Positions 12,164-22,935 of a stretch of 64,000 nt of DNA are shown one piece after another. Positions within the stretch are counted from its first letter, which is position 1. Every line of letters begins with the position of its first letter. Source of the stretch: Pachyseris speciosa (lineage: Eukaryota > Cnidaria > Anthozoa > Scleractinia > Pachyseridae); assembly GCA_016490735.1 (NCBI GenBank), contig JAEMWC010000357.1, positions 386,001 to 450,000 of the forward strand, written 5' to 3'. The translations under genes and the position numbers were made by a program. A model generated the notes under the pieces. It did not search any database. It saw only the letters and a list, made by a program, of their open reading frames with translations, and was not told the origin of the DNA.

Positions 12164-12165
12164 CA

Positions 12166-13443
12166 GACCTGAGAAACCAGTGAAATATAATGAGGCAACA
12201 ATATATCCCTGAGTTTATGAAATGTCCCTGAATTACGTGTCGTATACTCCAAACCCACTTTGCAAACTGGAGACTTCTGCTCTCACTATTCGACTGTTGT
12301 TTGTCCAATCATCTGCTGGGGAAGGCGTGAGGTCATGTGTCTTAAAAAAAGCATTACTGATGAACGTGAAACGGAAGTGACGGCCTATTTGTTAGCCACT
12401 ACGTCATTTAATTTTATTGAGACCATATCCCGCGGGAAATTCAACGCGAATCTCGCCAACACATGTTTTGCAAACCGACCATATTAGCCGATAGACAAGT
12501 ATACCATTAGGTATATCACGGTGAACTTAGCAAAAGAGAAACAATGGATCAATAAAACAACGATTAACAGACAGTTTCAACGGTTAACAACGAACGCGAA
12601 ATAAAACAATAGACTATCACTCCTATTTATATAAAAGTACTGTAAACCGTTGTTAATCGTTCAAATGCGAAGACTTCCCCGTGTTAATCGTCGCAAATCC
12701 AAGTATTTAATCGTTGTAATCTTTTTGTGGATACAAAAAGGACAGATATTGTCTTTCTGTGAGGCGATAGCACCATTTAGTCCATTGCGATACAGCACTT
12801 CACATTTGCGAGGTATGTGTCACGAACGGAGGTCAGTGTGATGAAATAAAGTCATTGCGTGACTCAGTTGTCTCGAATTGTTCATCCCAAAAATATCGCT
12901 TTCCTTTAGCCTATTTTGTACTTTCAAATGTGCATTTCACACCGATGAATACTTTGTGCGGTTGTACTTTTGCTCAAATGATGATGTCCAGTCAGATATC
13001 CATTCTGTCAATATATATAGACCTATATAATGTCATCCATGATTTCGGAAGCAAAGAAAGTTGTACATTTTAGTAATTCCGCATGATGAAAATTACTTTC
13101 TGCTCCAATTTTATTTATGGAAGGCACAGTAAACTACACCTTCTCATTATCTCTACAGTTGCCAGTTTCTTGTCAAGTGGTGAAAGTGCAATGTTCACCG
13201 TTCTTATTGTGTCAGTTGAGCCCGTATTCGTCATCGTATTTTCCCTTGCCAATAAATAGCAGAGAGCCACGACAGCGAAGGGATTTTTTGAGTCCTCAAT
13301 AATACCCATACTTTCTCTCAGTAAGAGAATATTTCCCATGTAACTAATCGAACTTCTTAAGCATCTGATTTAACAATAATTAACGGCAGAAGCAGTTTAC
13401 TGGAGTGCAAGTATCGGACCTTTTCGCCAGTTTCTTAGTCATA
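12166..13443. other. No gene recognised
   Basis: The region upstream of the LINE contains only short ORFs. Imperfect inverted motifs (CGGTTAACAACG near 12580 and CGTTGTTAATCG near 12649) suggest a decayed MITE. No RNA gene was seen. Confidence 0.5.
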
Positions 13444-13538
13444 CAATCTTGGACGAAACTACTTGAGACTCAATTGATCTTGTGTGCACCTACAAAAGCT
13501 TCTAAGCTCAATTTTCTCAACAGTTTTGTCCAAGATTG
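13444..13538. mobile_element. MITE with CAATCTTGGAC termini (95-bp deletion derivative)
   Basis: The left end CAATCTTGGACGAAACTA and right end AGTTTTGTCCAAGATTG match the 272-bp copy at 7050-7321, but the middle is missing. The join lies in CTTGAGACTCAATTG, where both copies share GAGA-like microhomology. Confidence 0.8.
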
Positions 13539-14027
13539 CGGCTAGTCTAGCGAGCAATCGTGGAGATAACAATACCGGTGAGAGGCCAGATTACAGTTTG
13601 GCCTGAACGAATATATCTTTCAGAGATCTGTTCCTTTGGTACGAAAAAATTGGGGAATCCTTGAATGTTTCGCTAAGTTTGCGGTTATTGTTGGATTAAA
13701 TGCTACTTTCGCATGAGTATTTGTTTTAAATTAGGTACTGCTGGACAGTGGTGTGTGAGGAAAATTAAAGGCAAGATTCGCTAATTTTCTTTGCATTTCA
13801 TGCTGAAGGGCAAGTTCCTGTCTTCACATTTGATCTCTGAGAATACTCAGTTTCTGGACATCCTCGTTCGATAAGCTAGATTTGCTTTAAAATGCAAGAT
13901 TTCAGTTTTCAGAGTTTCAAATTCTTTTTCGGAGGAGTTTATTTATCCGGAGAAGTCTGAGGAAATGTGTTTTTACATCCAATACAGACTCGTTTGCTAA
14001 TCGTTCGCCTTTGAAAACGTTGGCATG

Positions 14028-14072
14028 ACTTTGCGCTTGCTGGCGATACTATGCTGTCAGCAAGCGCAAAGT
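14028..14072. repeat. Perfect 15-bp hairpin
   Basis: ACTTTGCGCTTGCTG (14028-14042) is exactly inverted as CAGCAAGCGCAAAGT (14058-14072) around a 15-base loop. No neighbouring gene suggests a function; it may be a solo pair of MITE termini. Confidence 0.7.
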
Positions 14073-14958
14073 TAACCGACCCAAAACACCATTGAATCAC
14101 CCAGGACCACAGAATAGGTAAGGGGTAAGTAAACTTTTTTATCCGGCTTACAGTTCATCAGAATTTGGGATCAAAAGATGCAAAATTCCGAATTCTATTA
14201 GGCATTTTTCCTAGATCACTTGACTCAAAGCAATATTAACCGCGTTGCAAGTAGCAGAAAAATGTATGAGATCAAATGGTATATCCTTATGTCACACATA
14301 TACGGTATTGGTAAGCCTGTGGTCAGGAGTTCAAAATGGCCCCCACCCGAAGTGGATTTCGGTAAAATTAAAGGGGCACTGTTGCGTAATTTGGGTCTGA
14401 GCCCAAACATGTGTTTGCAAAGTGAAACACTTAAAAATATTTTCATTTTTCCCACGAAGTACTTGTGTATTGAAACTATTTACGGTTGCCATGGCCACGG
14501 ATCAGTGACGAGGAGGAAATGCATTGCAACTTGAAAAAGTTAGGTTCACTTTTTTCAAGTTTCGTCATTGTGTCCTAGAAAAAAAATAATGCTTCCTTTT
14601 TCGTCCAAAAAATAATTAGAAGTCTACCTCTTTGTGTTAAATGGGCCGACTGATCGCGTAATAGAAAAAGTAATCCTTACGATTTGAACAACTTATGACA
14701 AGAATTGTCGTGACAGTCCCGCTATAGCGGCAAACGCGCTTACAAAACAAATATAACCAACAAAGCTTTCGCACTTGAGACAAATTGTTGAACAACAGCT
14801 GGACAAAAGCCGGTATTAGTCCTTTCCTTGTTTAACTTCGATGGTTTCTCCACGCTCAATTAACCAAGCCAAACGAAGCTTTGACTCTTTGTTATCTGAC
14901 GTCAGACTGGTAGTGATCAGTCACGGTACTTGAAAACAGAGAAACGAATAAATAAAGA

Positions 14959-15400
14959 ATTCGGGGGGGGGGGCACTTCCTAGTAATAGGCTAATGGGGA
15001 TGCGCCGCTGGATGGGGTCGCATTTTCACGACTGGATTGACTATAATGGGGTTGCATTTTCAATAGAGTTACTAGAATGGGGTCGCACATTTCCGGGATT
15101 TTGGGGGTAAATGCACCAGAATGTTTGTACTGTAGGTTAAAAGTAAAGTGTTCTCTGTTTAACAAATGTGTCAATTCATTTTAGAATGACCTACCTAAAA
15201 GGCTTTATAAGGTACATGGTGTAGATGCATAAACAGAAAGTGACTAAGATGGGATCACGAAAATTACATTTGCCCAAAAGTGACTAAGATGGGGTCTATA
15301 TTTGGCCGGAGAATAGACTATAATGGGGTAGGGGTTCTGAGAGGCCAGCGGCACATACCCAGCAAAAATGTACCCAACTAGCCCCCCCCCCCCCCCCGGG
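14959..15400. mobile_element. Insertion bounded by poly-G and poly-C, specific to copy B
   Basis: Copy A runs directly from AATAAATAGA into the C-run and CTCCCCTTAG (near 300-325). Copy B is interrupted by about 440 bp that begins with an 11-base G run, ends with a C run plus GGG, and has ATAAAGA at both edges as a possible target duplication. The inside repeats short GGGGTCGCA-type and TAATGGGGT-type motifs. It is non-coding. I infer a MITE-like element whose ends are homopolymers. Confidence 0.6.
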
Positions 15401-16888
15401 ATAAAGACACCCTCCCCTTAGCTTTGAAAAAGGAGACTGCCTTGCGCATGCAAATTTCAATTCATTGTTGAATCGCTCTTGTTCTCTTTCCTCTGATTCT
15501 TTGCGCAAAAGACGTCTGCTACAAGAACTTGGAAAAGGCATTATCATACTGCGTTTTCCAACTTCTATTTTCGAAAACGCAATTCCATGACTGCAACTAT
15601 CAAAATTTTGCGGATCCGGATTTGAGCACATATCTTCCCTCATCGGTAGATTTTGGTAATAATTGTAGGATCGGCTGATTTTCTGATACCCCTATTCACC
15701 CCCCCTCTTCTCACCAACTCATGCATGGAAGCCTCGTGGCTCAGTGTTCCGAGCACGTTGTTGTTGAACGCCAACATGTAAACTGGATTAAAATGCTTAC
15801 CACTGGATGAAAGAAAGCACATCAAAGGAATAATGGTCTTCAAAAAGAGTGACATTTGACTGGTATATTTTATCTATTATTATACAAGCGGCTGGGTTTA
15901 GTCCGTTGTCATTATTTTCCATACATATCACATGGGGCCGTTAGTTCAAGATGTGCTCAACGTTCGTTCACTGAAGAAACACATTCCATCACGCTTCTCG
16001 AGAAGTAGGGCAACTACCATGATGAACTAAAGCTTATGCAGTGCAAGGTATTCCGTCACCCTAGCTCTAATTCAGTATCGAAACGTTGTGTTTTATGTAT
16101 GGATTGAGAAGTTCTTCAATAAATCAGGTTGACTTGAGATAAAATTTGTTTGGTTTGAAAGTCGATCGGCTTATTATCAGTTCAACCCAGCACAGTTAAC
16201 CAAGTGAGTTAAACTACGATTGTTGTACTTTAAAGTGAAATTTATCAGTGACGCTTATATGACAGCCAAAAGCCCATGTATTTTGTATTAACCTTCAATC
16301 TTAAAAACTCATGGTCTGTACCTGATCATGCGAAAATCAATAACAAAGAATGTATAAGCTTTTAGGGCCGGTTCTAACCAAACACCACGAATCAAGTTTT
16401 AAAGAAAAGGACAGTATTAATACTAAACAAAAACCACGGCATCATGAACTTGTGGAAACTTGGTTGGAAAAGCATAAATATTGGCCTGATTGGTTAACGG
16501 ATTGGGAAATAATTTGGTCGTGTAATAACTTCCCTACCCTCGTCGTCTTCTTTATTCAAATCGGCTTAGCTTAGTCTGGTTGGGGTATGGAATGTTAATA
16601 TATAGCAATTAAATGCAGTAATTATACACATATTCCAATGATTTTCAGTCAAACTCAAGAAACTGAAGAAGTTATAATTTACTACAAATTTCTTAACTCA
16701 GTATTCGCAAGGATTTAAGACAAGAGGGCGGCATTTTGTCACTCTACGTGGCTGGTTGATTAACAGCTTCCGTTGAAGTCAAGAAGTGCCAACTAACTAA
16801 AATCATTTCATGCTTTCCTTTATTTCGATGGTTTTACAGCTGGCAACATTAATCGATAACAGTAAATTTTAACTGAACGCTGATGTGA

Positions 16889-16902
16889 ACCGTAATAGAC
16901 AT
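16889..16902 (+). repeat. Target-site duplication, left copy
   Basis: ACCGTAATAGACAT here is repeated exactly at 21150-21163. The uninterrupted version in sister monomers reads GAACCGTAATAGAGATGAACA, so the intervening sequence was inserted at this point. Confidence 0.85.
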
Positions 16903-16928
16903 TGGAAAATACTAAATAGCAAGGACCA

Positions 16929-18281
16929 CCACAGGCAGCCCAGACGTACTGTATGTGTAATTATAAGCTTAATGTTCTGCATATAGTCAAAATATTGATG
17001 TAAAAGTTCAAAAATAAATATTGTTTCAATTTAATATCACTATGTGTTTGTTGTGTTGCTCAATAACTGGTCTATTTTGCGGTGCTTCTGGCCTGTTCGC
17101 CTGCTATCATAACCGCTTGGGAGCCATTATTCTTACACCTATATTCACGGTTCAAAAAGTGTCTAAAAATTCGAAATACTCTAAAGAAAAGCTCACTTAC
17201 CTTTAGCTGAAAGCTTCCTTGAGTGTCCTGGCCGGTTTAAATAGCGATTTTTCGCTTTTTGTTACCAGACGGATCTTCCACTAAAGAAGAATTGAAGGCA
17301 GGCTAGACCAAAACCGACCATCTCCACGCGAAGCTCCATAAATTCTCTAATAATCGTCGGATTCGCTCCAAATTGCGATCAGCTGAACGGCGGTTAATGT
17401 GACTTCCTGTATAATGCTCCCTGGCTTTCAAAACCCATCGCAAGTGCACGAGCATCGCTCATTTTTCAGCATTTACCTGACCTTTTCCCTTCGTCAGGCA
17501 CTGCATTATCGACGGTTTTACTACGCGATTTGAATATCCAAACTTAGCGACCGCGTCCCTTCGACAAAATGCACTAGCCGAGGGAGGGACCAATAGATTG
17601 GTCGAGTGCCAATAGTATCGACCCTCCCTCGGCTAGTGCATTTTGTCGAAGGGACGCGGTCGCTAAGTTTGGATATTCAAATCGCGTAGTAAAACCGTCG
17701 ATAATGCAGTGCCTGACGAAGGGAAAAGGTCAGGTAAATGCTGAAAAATGAGCGATGCTCGTGCACTTGCGATGGGTTTTGAAAGCCAGGGAGCATTATA
17801 CAGGAAGTCACATTAACCGCCGTTCAGCTGATCGCAATTTGGAGCGAATCCGACGATTATTAGAGAATTTATGGAGCTTCGCGTGGAGATGGTCGGTTTT
17901 GGTCTAGCCTGCCTTCAATTCTTCTTTAGTGGAAGATCCGTCTGGTAACAAAAAGCGAAAAATCGCTATTTAAACTGGCCAGGACACTCAAGGAAGCTTT
18001 CAGCTAAAGGTAAGTGAGCTTTTCTTTAGAGTATTTCGAATTTTTAGACACTTTTTGAACCGTGAATATAGGTGTAAGAATAATGGCTCCCAAGCGGTTA
18101 TGATAGCAGGCGAACAGGCCAGAAGCACCGCAAAATAGACCAGTTATTGAGCAACACAACAAACACATAGTGATATTAAATTGAAACAATATTTATTTTT
18201 GAACTTTTACATCAATATTTTGACTATATGCAGAACATTAAGCTTGTAATTACACATACAGTATGTCTGGGCTGCCTGTGG
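16929..18281. repeat. Near-perfect palindrome, 660-bp arms, 33-bp spacer
   Basis: The left arm is 16929-17588 and the right arm 17622-18281, beginning CCACAGGCAGCC and ending GGCTGCCTGTGG. Arm lengths are equal and only a few substitutions were seen (for example GTACTG against ATACTG near the outer ends). The centre is GCCGAGGGAGGG, a 33-base spacer and CCCTCCCTCGGC. Each arm contains an identical 61-codon ORF starting MFQFNITMCLLCC, probably not a gene. CTAAAGGTAAGTGAG in the right arm looks like a splice donor, so the arm may be a PLE 5' region. Confidence 0.9.
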
Positions 18282-18410
18282 GACCACCGTTGCAAAATAG
18301 AAGAGCCGGATCCTGTAATAGATCTAACCAGCTATAAAATTGTAAACTAGAAAACGGTAAGAAACAAGCAAGGCTGGTTACACGGCTAGGAATATATATT
18401 TAAACCAATA

Positions 18411-18439
18411 TTTCGGGAGGCACAGCCTTCCTTCATCAG
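18411..18439 (-). ncRNA. Hammerhead-like ribozyme core in PLE end (copy 1)
   Basis: On the minus strand CTGATGA is followed by a short GC hairpin (AGGC/GCCT around TGT) and then GAAA and ATAT, the order of the hammerhead conserved core and stem II. PLEs are known to carry hammerhead motifs near their ends. Base pair 10.1-11.1 would be A-C, and stem I is weak, so this may be decayed. The same motif lies at 21069-21097. Confidence 0.45.
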
Positions 18440-18604
18440 GGTGTTACATATTATGACCCTAAGATGAAACGACGTTACAGTTTTAAAAAAAGTTGTACAT
18501 GTAACATGATATTATAATAAAGGTAAACAATACAACGTAAAATAAAAAAACGTTACAGTTTGAAAATTTGAAAAAAACGTAACAAGAAAACAAAAAGATA
18601 GGTA

Positions 18605-20061
18605 TTATATTTCTTCTTTTCTGTTGATACCTAACGGTTCAAGAGTTTGACCTCTATCAATTAGATATGCTTCTCTGGCTCTTCGTACACCGTCACGATT
18701 AGATTTGGACAGTTCTAGTGGAATTAGTTGCATGTCAGAAGCGCTGTGACCGTTAGAGAGAAAATGTTCTGATACTGCAGTGGGTTTAGAGCTGTTGGTT
18801 TGTTTGTCGACTGTTCTACGATGTTCGTTGAAACGGTCCTTAAGTCGTCGTTTAGTTTCGCCTATGTATTGTTTGTGACAGTGATTGCATTGTACCATGT
18901 ATATGACATTTTTGGAATTACAGTCAATGTGATGTTTGATAAATCTAGTTTCGCCGGTGGAATGAAAAGTATAGGTTGTAAGTCCATCAGTTATGTAGTT
19001 GCATGTTAAACAGTTGTGGCCACAGCGAAAGGCACCAAGGGGTTGATTATTTTTAGCAGGTTTACGTAGTTTAGCACTGACCAATAGATCGTTAAGATTG
19101 TTAGAACGTCGGAAAGCAACAAGAGGGGCAGCCTTGAAAACGTCAACGCAGCGGGGAGATGAAGATAAAATGTTGAAGTGTTTGTGAATAATAGATGATA
19201 CGGAGCGAATAGCTGGATTGTATGTTATGACAAGGGGTACACGTGTAGGCTGGTTAGTATCGGAATTGCGTTGTTTGGGGGCAAGTGCTTCGGTACGTGA
19301 AATGTTGTAAACGCGTTGTATTTCGTTGTTGAGGTAAGAGAGATTGTACCCACGTTTGTTGAGATAAGACTTAAGTTCGTTAAGACGGAGTGCGAAAGTT
19401 TCGTCAGAAGAGCAGATGCGTCGAAGTCTGAGAGCTAAACTGAATGGAATAGCTCTTTTGCTGTGTCTGGGATGGCAAGAGGATTGTAACAAGTAGAGAT
19501 GTTTGTCAGTAGCCTTAGTGTAAAGATCAGTAGTGATTTTACCGTTGTTCAGTGACACGTTGACGTCCAGAAAGGGTATGGATGAGAAAGAATAATTGGA
19601 AGTAAATTTAATTGTAGGGTGAATGTTGTTGAGATATGTGGTGAAGGTGTTGAGATCGTCTACTGAGTGTGTCCATATCATAAAAATGTCATCTATAAAG
19701 CGCCACCAGGTATGCGGTTGGTGTGGGGTAGAGCGTTTGTCTCGAGTTTGGCAAGAAAAAGATTGGCATAAGATGGTGCCATTCTAGTTCCCATGGCAGT
19801 GCCGTGTACTTGCAAGTAGTGCTTGTCGTCGAATGAAAAGTTGTTCATAGTGAGTATCATGCGTATGAGGTCACAGAGAGTTTCAGTGCCGATAGTGGAG
19901 GTAGTGCGTTTGCGTGTATCGAGGAAGTAACGACATGCATTGATGCCTTCGTTATGGGGTATGTTGGTGTAGAGTGAAGAAACGTCAAGTGTAACGAGAA
20001 TGGCATTGTTGGGCAGTTGTCCGAGATTTTCGAGTTTGTTGAGGAAGTGAGTGGTGTCTTT
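18605..20061 (-). pseudogene. Penelope-like RT with GIY-YIG endonuclease, copy 1 (5'-truncated, frameshifted)
   Basis: Conceptual translation from 20061 downward gives TLDVSSLYTNIPHNEG (RT motif A) and GTAMGTRMAPSYANLFL (motif B). After a frameshift near 19715-19735 it gives WWRFIDDIFMIW (motif C). The open frame from 19681 continues with FLDV, a thumb region and a CGHNCLTC Cys cluster. The GIY-YIG nuclease follows, with VIYMVQCNHCHKQYIGETKR and the RFNEHR segment. It ends in GINRKEEI. The enzyme would nick DNA and prime reverse transcription. The N-terminal RT fingers are missing and the frame is broken at the catalytic core. The downstream 358 codons are intact. Confidence 0.9.
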
Positions 20062-20062
20062 T

Positions 20063-20903
20063 ATTCAGTTTAGCTCTCAGACTTCGACGCATCTGCTCTT
20101 CTGACGAAACTTTCGCACTCCGTCTTAACGAACTTAAGTCTTATCTCAACAAACGTGGGTACAATCTCTCTTACCTCAACAACGAAATACAACGCGTTTA
20201 CAACATTTCACGTACCGAAGCACTTGCCCCCAAACAACGCAATTCCGATACTAACCAGCCTACACGTGTACCCCTTGTCATAACATACAATCCAGCTATT
20301 CGCTCCGTATCATCTATTATTCACAAACACTTCAACATTTTATCTTCATCTCCCCGCTGCGTTGACGTTTTCAAGGCTGCCCCTCTTGTTGCTTTCCGAC
20401 GTTCTAACAATCTTAACGATCTATTGGTCAGTGCTAAACTACGTAAACCTGCTAAAAATAATCAACCCCTTGGTGCCTTTCGCTGTGGCCACAACTGTTT
20501 AACATGCAACTACATAACTGATGGACTTACAACCTATACTTTTCATTCCACCGGCGAAACTAGATTTATCAAACATCACATTGACTGTAATTCCAAAAAT
20601 GTCATATACATGGTACAATGCAATCACTGTCACAAACAATACATAGGCGAAACTAAACGACGACTTAAGGACCGTTTCAACGAACATCGTAGAACAGTCG
20701 ACAAACAAACCAACAGCTCTAAACCCACTGCAGTATCAGAACATTTTCTCTCTAACGGTCACAGCGCTTCTGACATGCAACTAATTCCACTAGAACTGTC
20801 CAAATCTAATCGTGACGGTGTACGAAGAGCCAGAGAAGCATATCTAATTGATAGAGGTCAAACTCTTGAACCGTTAGGTATCAACAGAAAAGAAGAAATA
20901 TAA
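20063..20903 (+). pseudogene. Penelope-like GIY-YIG C-terminal half, copy 2 (inverted)
   Basis: The reading frame begins within FSLALRLRRICSSDE, runs through the Cys cluster and GIY-YIG domain, and ends at 20903. The last 159 residues are identical to copy 1. The RT catalytic motifs are absent because the copy starts after them, at the inversion junction 20062/20063. Arm lengths of the two copies are equal (1091 bp), so the duplication is very recent or has been homogenised. Confidence 0.9.
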
Positions 20904-21068
20904 TACCTATCTTTTTGTTTTCTTGTTACGTTTTTTTCAAATTTTCAAACTGTAACGTTTTTTTATTTTACGTTGTATTGTTTACCTTTATTATAATATC
21001 ATGTTACATGTACAACTTTTTTTAAAACTGTAACGTCGTTTCATCTTAGGGTCATAATATGTAACACC

Positions 21069-21112
21069 CTGATGAAGGAAGGCTGTGCCTCCCGAAATAT
21101 TGGTTTAAATAT
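21069..21112 (+). ncRNA. Hammerhead-like ribozyme core in PLE end (copy 2)
   Basis: CTGATGA (21069-21075), a GC hairpin, GAAA (21094-21097), and an ATAT...ATAT pairing that could form stem III. It mirrors the copy at 18411-18439. The limits are the same: an A-C pair at the base of stem II and no strong stem I. Confidence 0.45.
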
Positions 21113-21149
21113 ATATTCCTAGCCGTGTAACCAGCCTTGCTTGTTTCTT

Positions 21150-21163
21150 ACCGTAATAGACAT
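21150..21163 (+). repeat. Target-site duplication, right copy
   Basis: ACCGTAATAGACAT, identical to 16889-16902. The sequence resumes the interrupted monomer with GAACATTTTGA. Confidence 0.85.
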
Positions 21164-22754
21164 GAACATTTTGAAAAGGAAATCAGTCATGCCTTGCACG
21201 TAAAGCCGCGCCATGTCAGTTCCAGATATTGACTGTTTGATGAACAACAACAGACTTATTCGATTCGACCCCTTATTGCAGATCTACTGCAGTATTTTCG
21301 GAGGAAAAAAGACCACACACTATGCAAATGCGTTTTAAAAGTAAATCGATAACAAATAATGTATTAGCTAAGGGTTTGATAATAATTGATAATAATACTC
21401 CAACTTAACACCACGAATCGTTCTTCAAGAAAAGTACAGTTTGAAACACGAAGCTCTAACCAAAGCATCACATACTTGTGGCACGTGGCCGGGCTGGAAA
21501 AGCACAAATATTGGGAAATATTTTTGTCGCATAATTCATCCCTAAAACCGTTGTCTTCGTTCGTCAAATCGGCTTAGCTGTGGAATATGCTACCAAATAC
21601 GAAGCATAACAGAAAAATGTTAATAAAGCAGTTAAATGCAGCAATTCACATACACCATATTCGAACAATTTTCTGTAAACTCAAGAAACTGAAGAAGTTA
21701 TAATTTACTGCAAAAGTCGTAACTATTTGCAAGGATTTTAGAGGGCACTTTGTCAAGGCTACGTGGCTGATTGATTAACACTTGGCTTCGGTTGAGACTA
21801 ACTAAAATCAGTTCATGCTTTCGTTTATTTCGATGGTTTTACAACCGACAACATTAATCGATAACAGTAAGGACCGTCAGTAAATTGTAATTGAAAACTG
21901 ATGTGAGCCGTAATAGAGATGAACATCAGTTGAGAAACGAAATCAAAGGCTTGCTTGTAATTTCGTGTAAAACCGCACCATGTTTCCATATATTAACTCG
22001 TTTGATAAGCAACAACAGGCATTCGATTCGACCCCTTATTGCAGATTTACTGCAGCATTTCAGGAAGAAAAAGGACCACACCACTATACAAATGCATTTT
22101 AAAAGTAAATCTATAAAAAAGAATGTGTAAGCAAAGGATGCGAACTTAATATTCCAACTTAACACCACGAATCGATTTTTGAAGAAACATACAGTTTGAA
22201 ACACGAAGCTATAACCAAAGCCTCATAAATTAGTGGAACCGGGCGGGGTTGCAAAAGCACAAATATTGGTAAATATTTTTGTCGCATAATTTATCCCTAA
22301 GACCGTTGTATCCGTTTATATTCAAATCGCCTTAGCTTAGCCTGGCAGTGGAATGTTGCGAAATACGAAGCATAACAGAAAATGTTAATATAGCAGTTAA
22401 ATGCAGCAATTAATATACACCATATTCGAGTAATTTTCTGTCAAACTCAAGAAAATGAAGAAGTTATCACATACCGAAAAATTCCTAGCTATTCGCGAGG
22501 ATTTTAGAGAGCGGCATTTAGTCACTCTACGTGGCTGGTTGATTAACAGCTTCCACAGAAGTCAAGAAGTGTCGACTAACTAAAATCAGTTCTTGCTCTC
22601 GCTTACTTCGGTGGTTTTATAGCTGAAAACATTTATCGATAACAGTAAATTTTAACTGAAAGCTGATGTAAACCATAATAGAGGTGAACATCTTTTGAGA
22701 AACGAAATCAAAGTAGGCTTGCTTGCTTGCATGTAAAGCCGCCGGCCATGTTTC

Positions 22755-22935
22755 CATAAACAACGCCGGAGACGTACTTTTCGCATAATTGATTCTGTGG
22801 GACGTAAAAGAACCCACACACTGTTCGAAATGAGTAGGGGACGTAGTTCCCGGTGTGGTGGTCTATCTCTCATCTGATGGTTAAATGCTCGGAGATATTA
22901 GCTGCACAAGCTACTCTAAAATCCGAGGGTAAATA
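22755..22935 (+). mobile_element. Short retroposon fragment
   Basis: It is absent from the equivalent place in other monomers. It contains GTGGGACGTAAAAGAACCCA, GAGTAGGGGACGTAGTTCCC and ends GAGGGTAAATAAAGTAATG, with an AATAAA signal near the 3' end. It appears to be a 5'-truncated LINE tail or SINE; the family was not determined. Confidence 0.5.

Larger units (their letters stand above)
7447..12165 (-). mobile_element. CR1-group non-LTR retrotransposon, nearly full length, inactive
   Basis: Reading on the minus strand, the order is ORF1 with an SGNH-esterase fold (12163 to 11263), an AT-rich spacer, then ORF2 with AP endonuclease, linker, reverse transcriptase and a C-terminal Cys/His knuckle (11060 to 7557), and a short 3' UTR. 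The 3' UTR contains an AATAAA signal (minus strand, near 7460). ORF1 with an esterase plus APE-RT ORF2 is the known organisation of the CR1 clade. Every ORF carries frameshifts, so this copy cannot be autonomous. Element ends are approximate because I could not identify a target-site duplication. Confidence 0.85.
16903..21149. mobile_element. Composite Penelope-like element insertion (4.25 kb)
   Basis: The block is flanked by a perfect 14-bp target-site duplication and disrupts one tandem monomer. It holds two successive inverted repeats. The first is a 660-bp-arm palindrome (16929-18281). The second is a pair of PLE copies arranged head to head (18355-19445 on the minus strand and 20063-21153 on the plus strand) around a single-copy RT segment. 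The PLE 3' ends face outward. The outer target duplication implies that the whole composite entered, or was assembled, in one event. Penelope elements are known for partial inverted copies, but this double arrangement is unusual. Confidence 0.85.

Noticed and set aside
17021..18189. Pair of identical 61-codon ORFs (MFQFNITMCLLCC...)
   Set aside because: Identity is explained by the palindrome; no homology or start context supports a gene.
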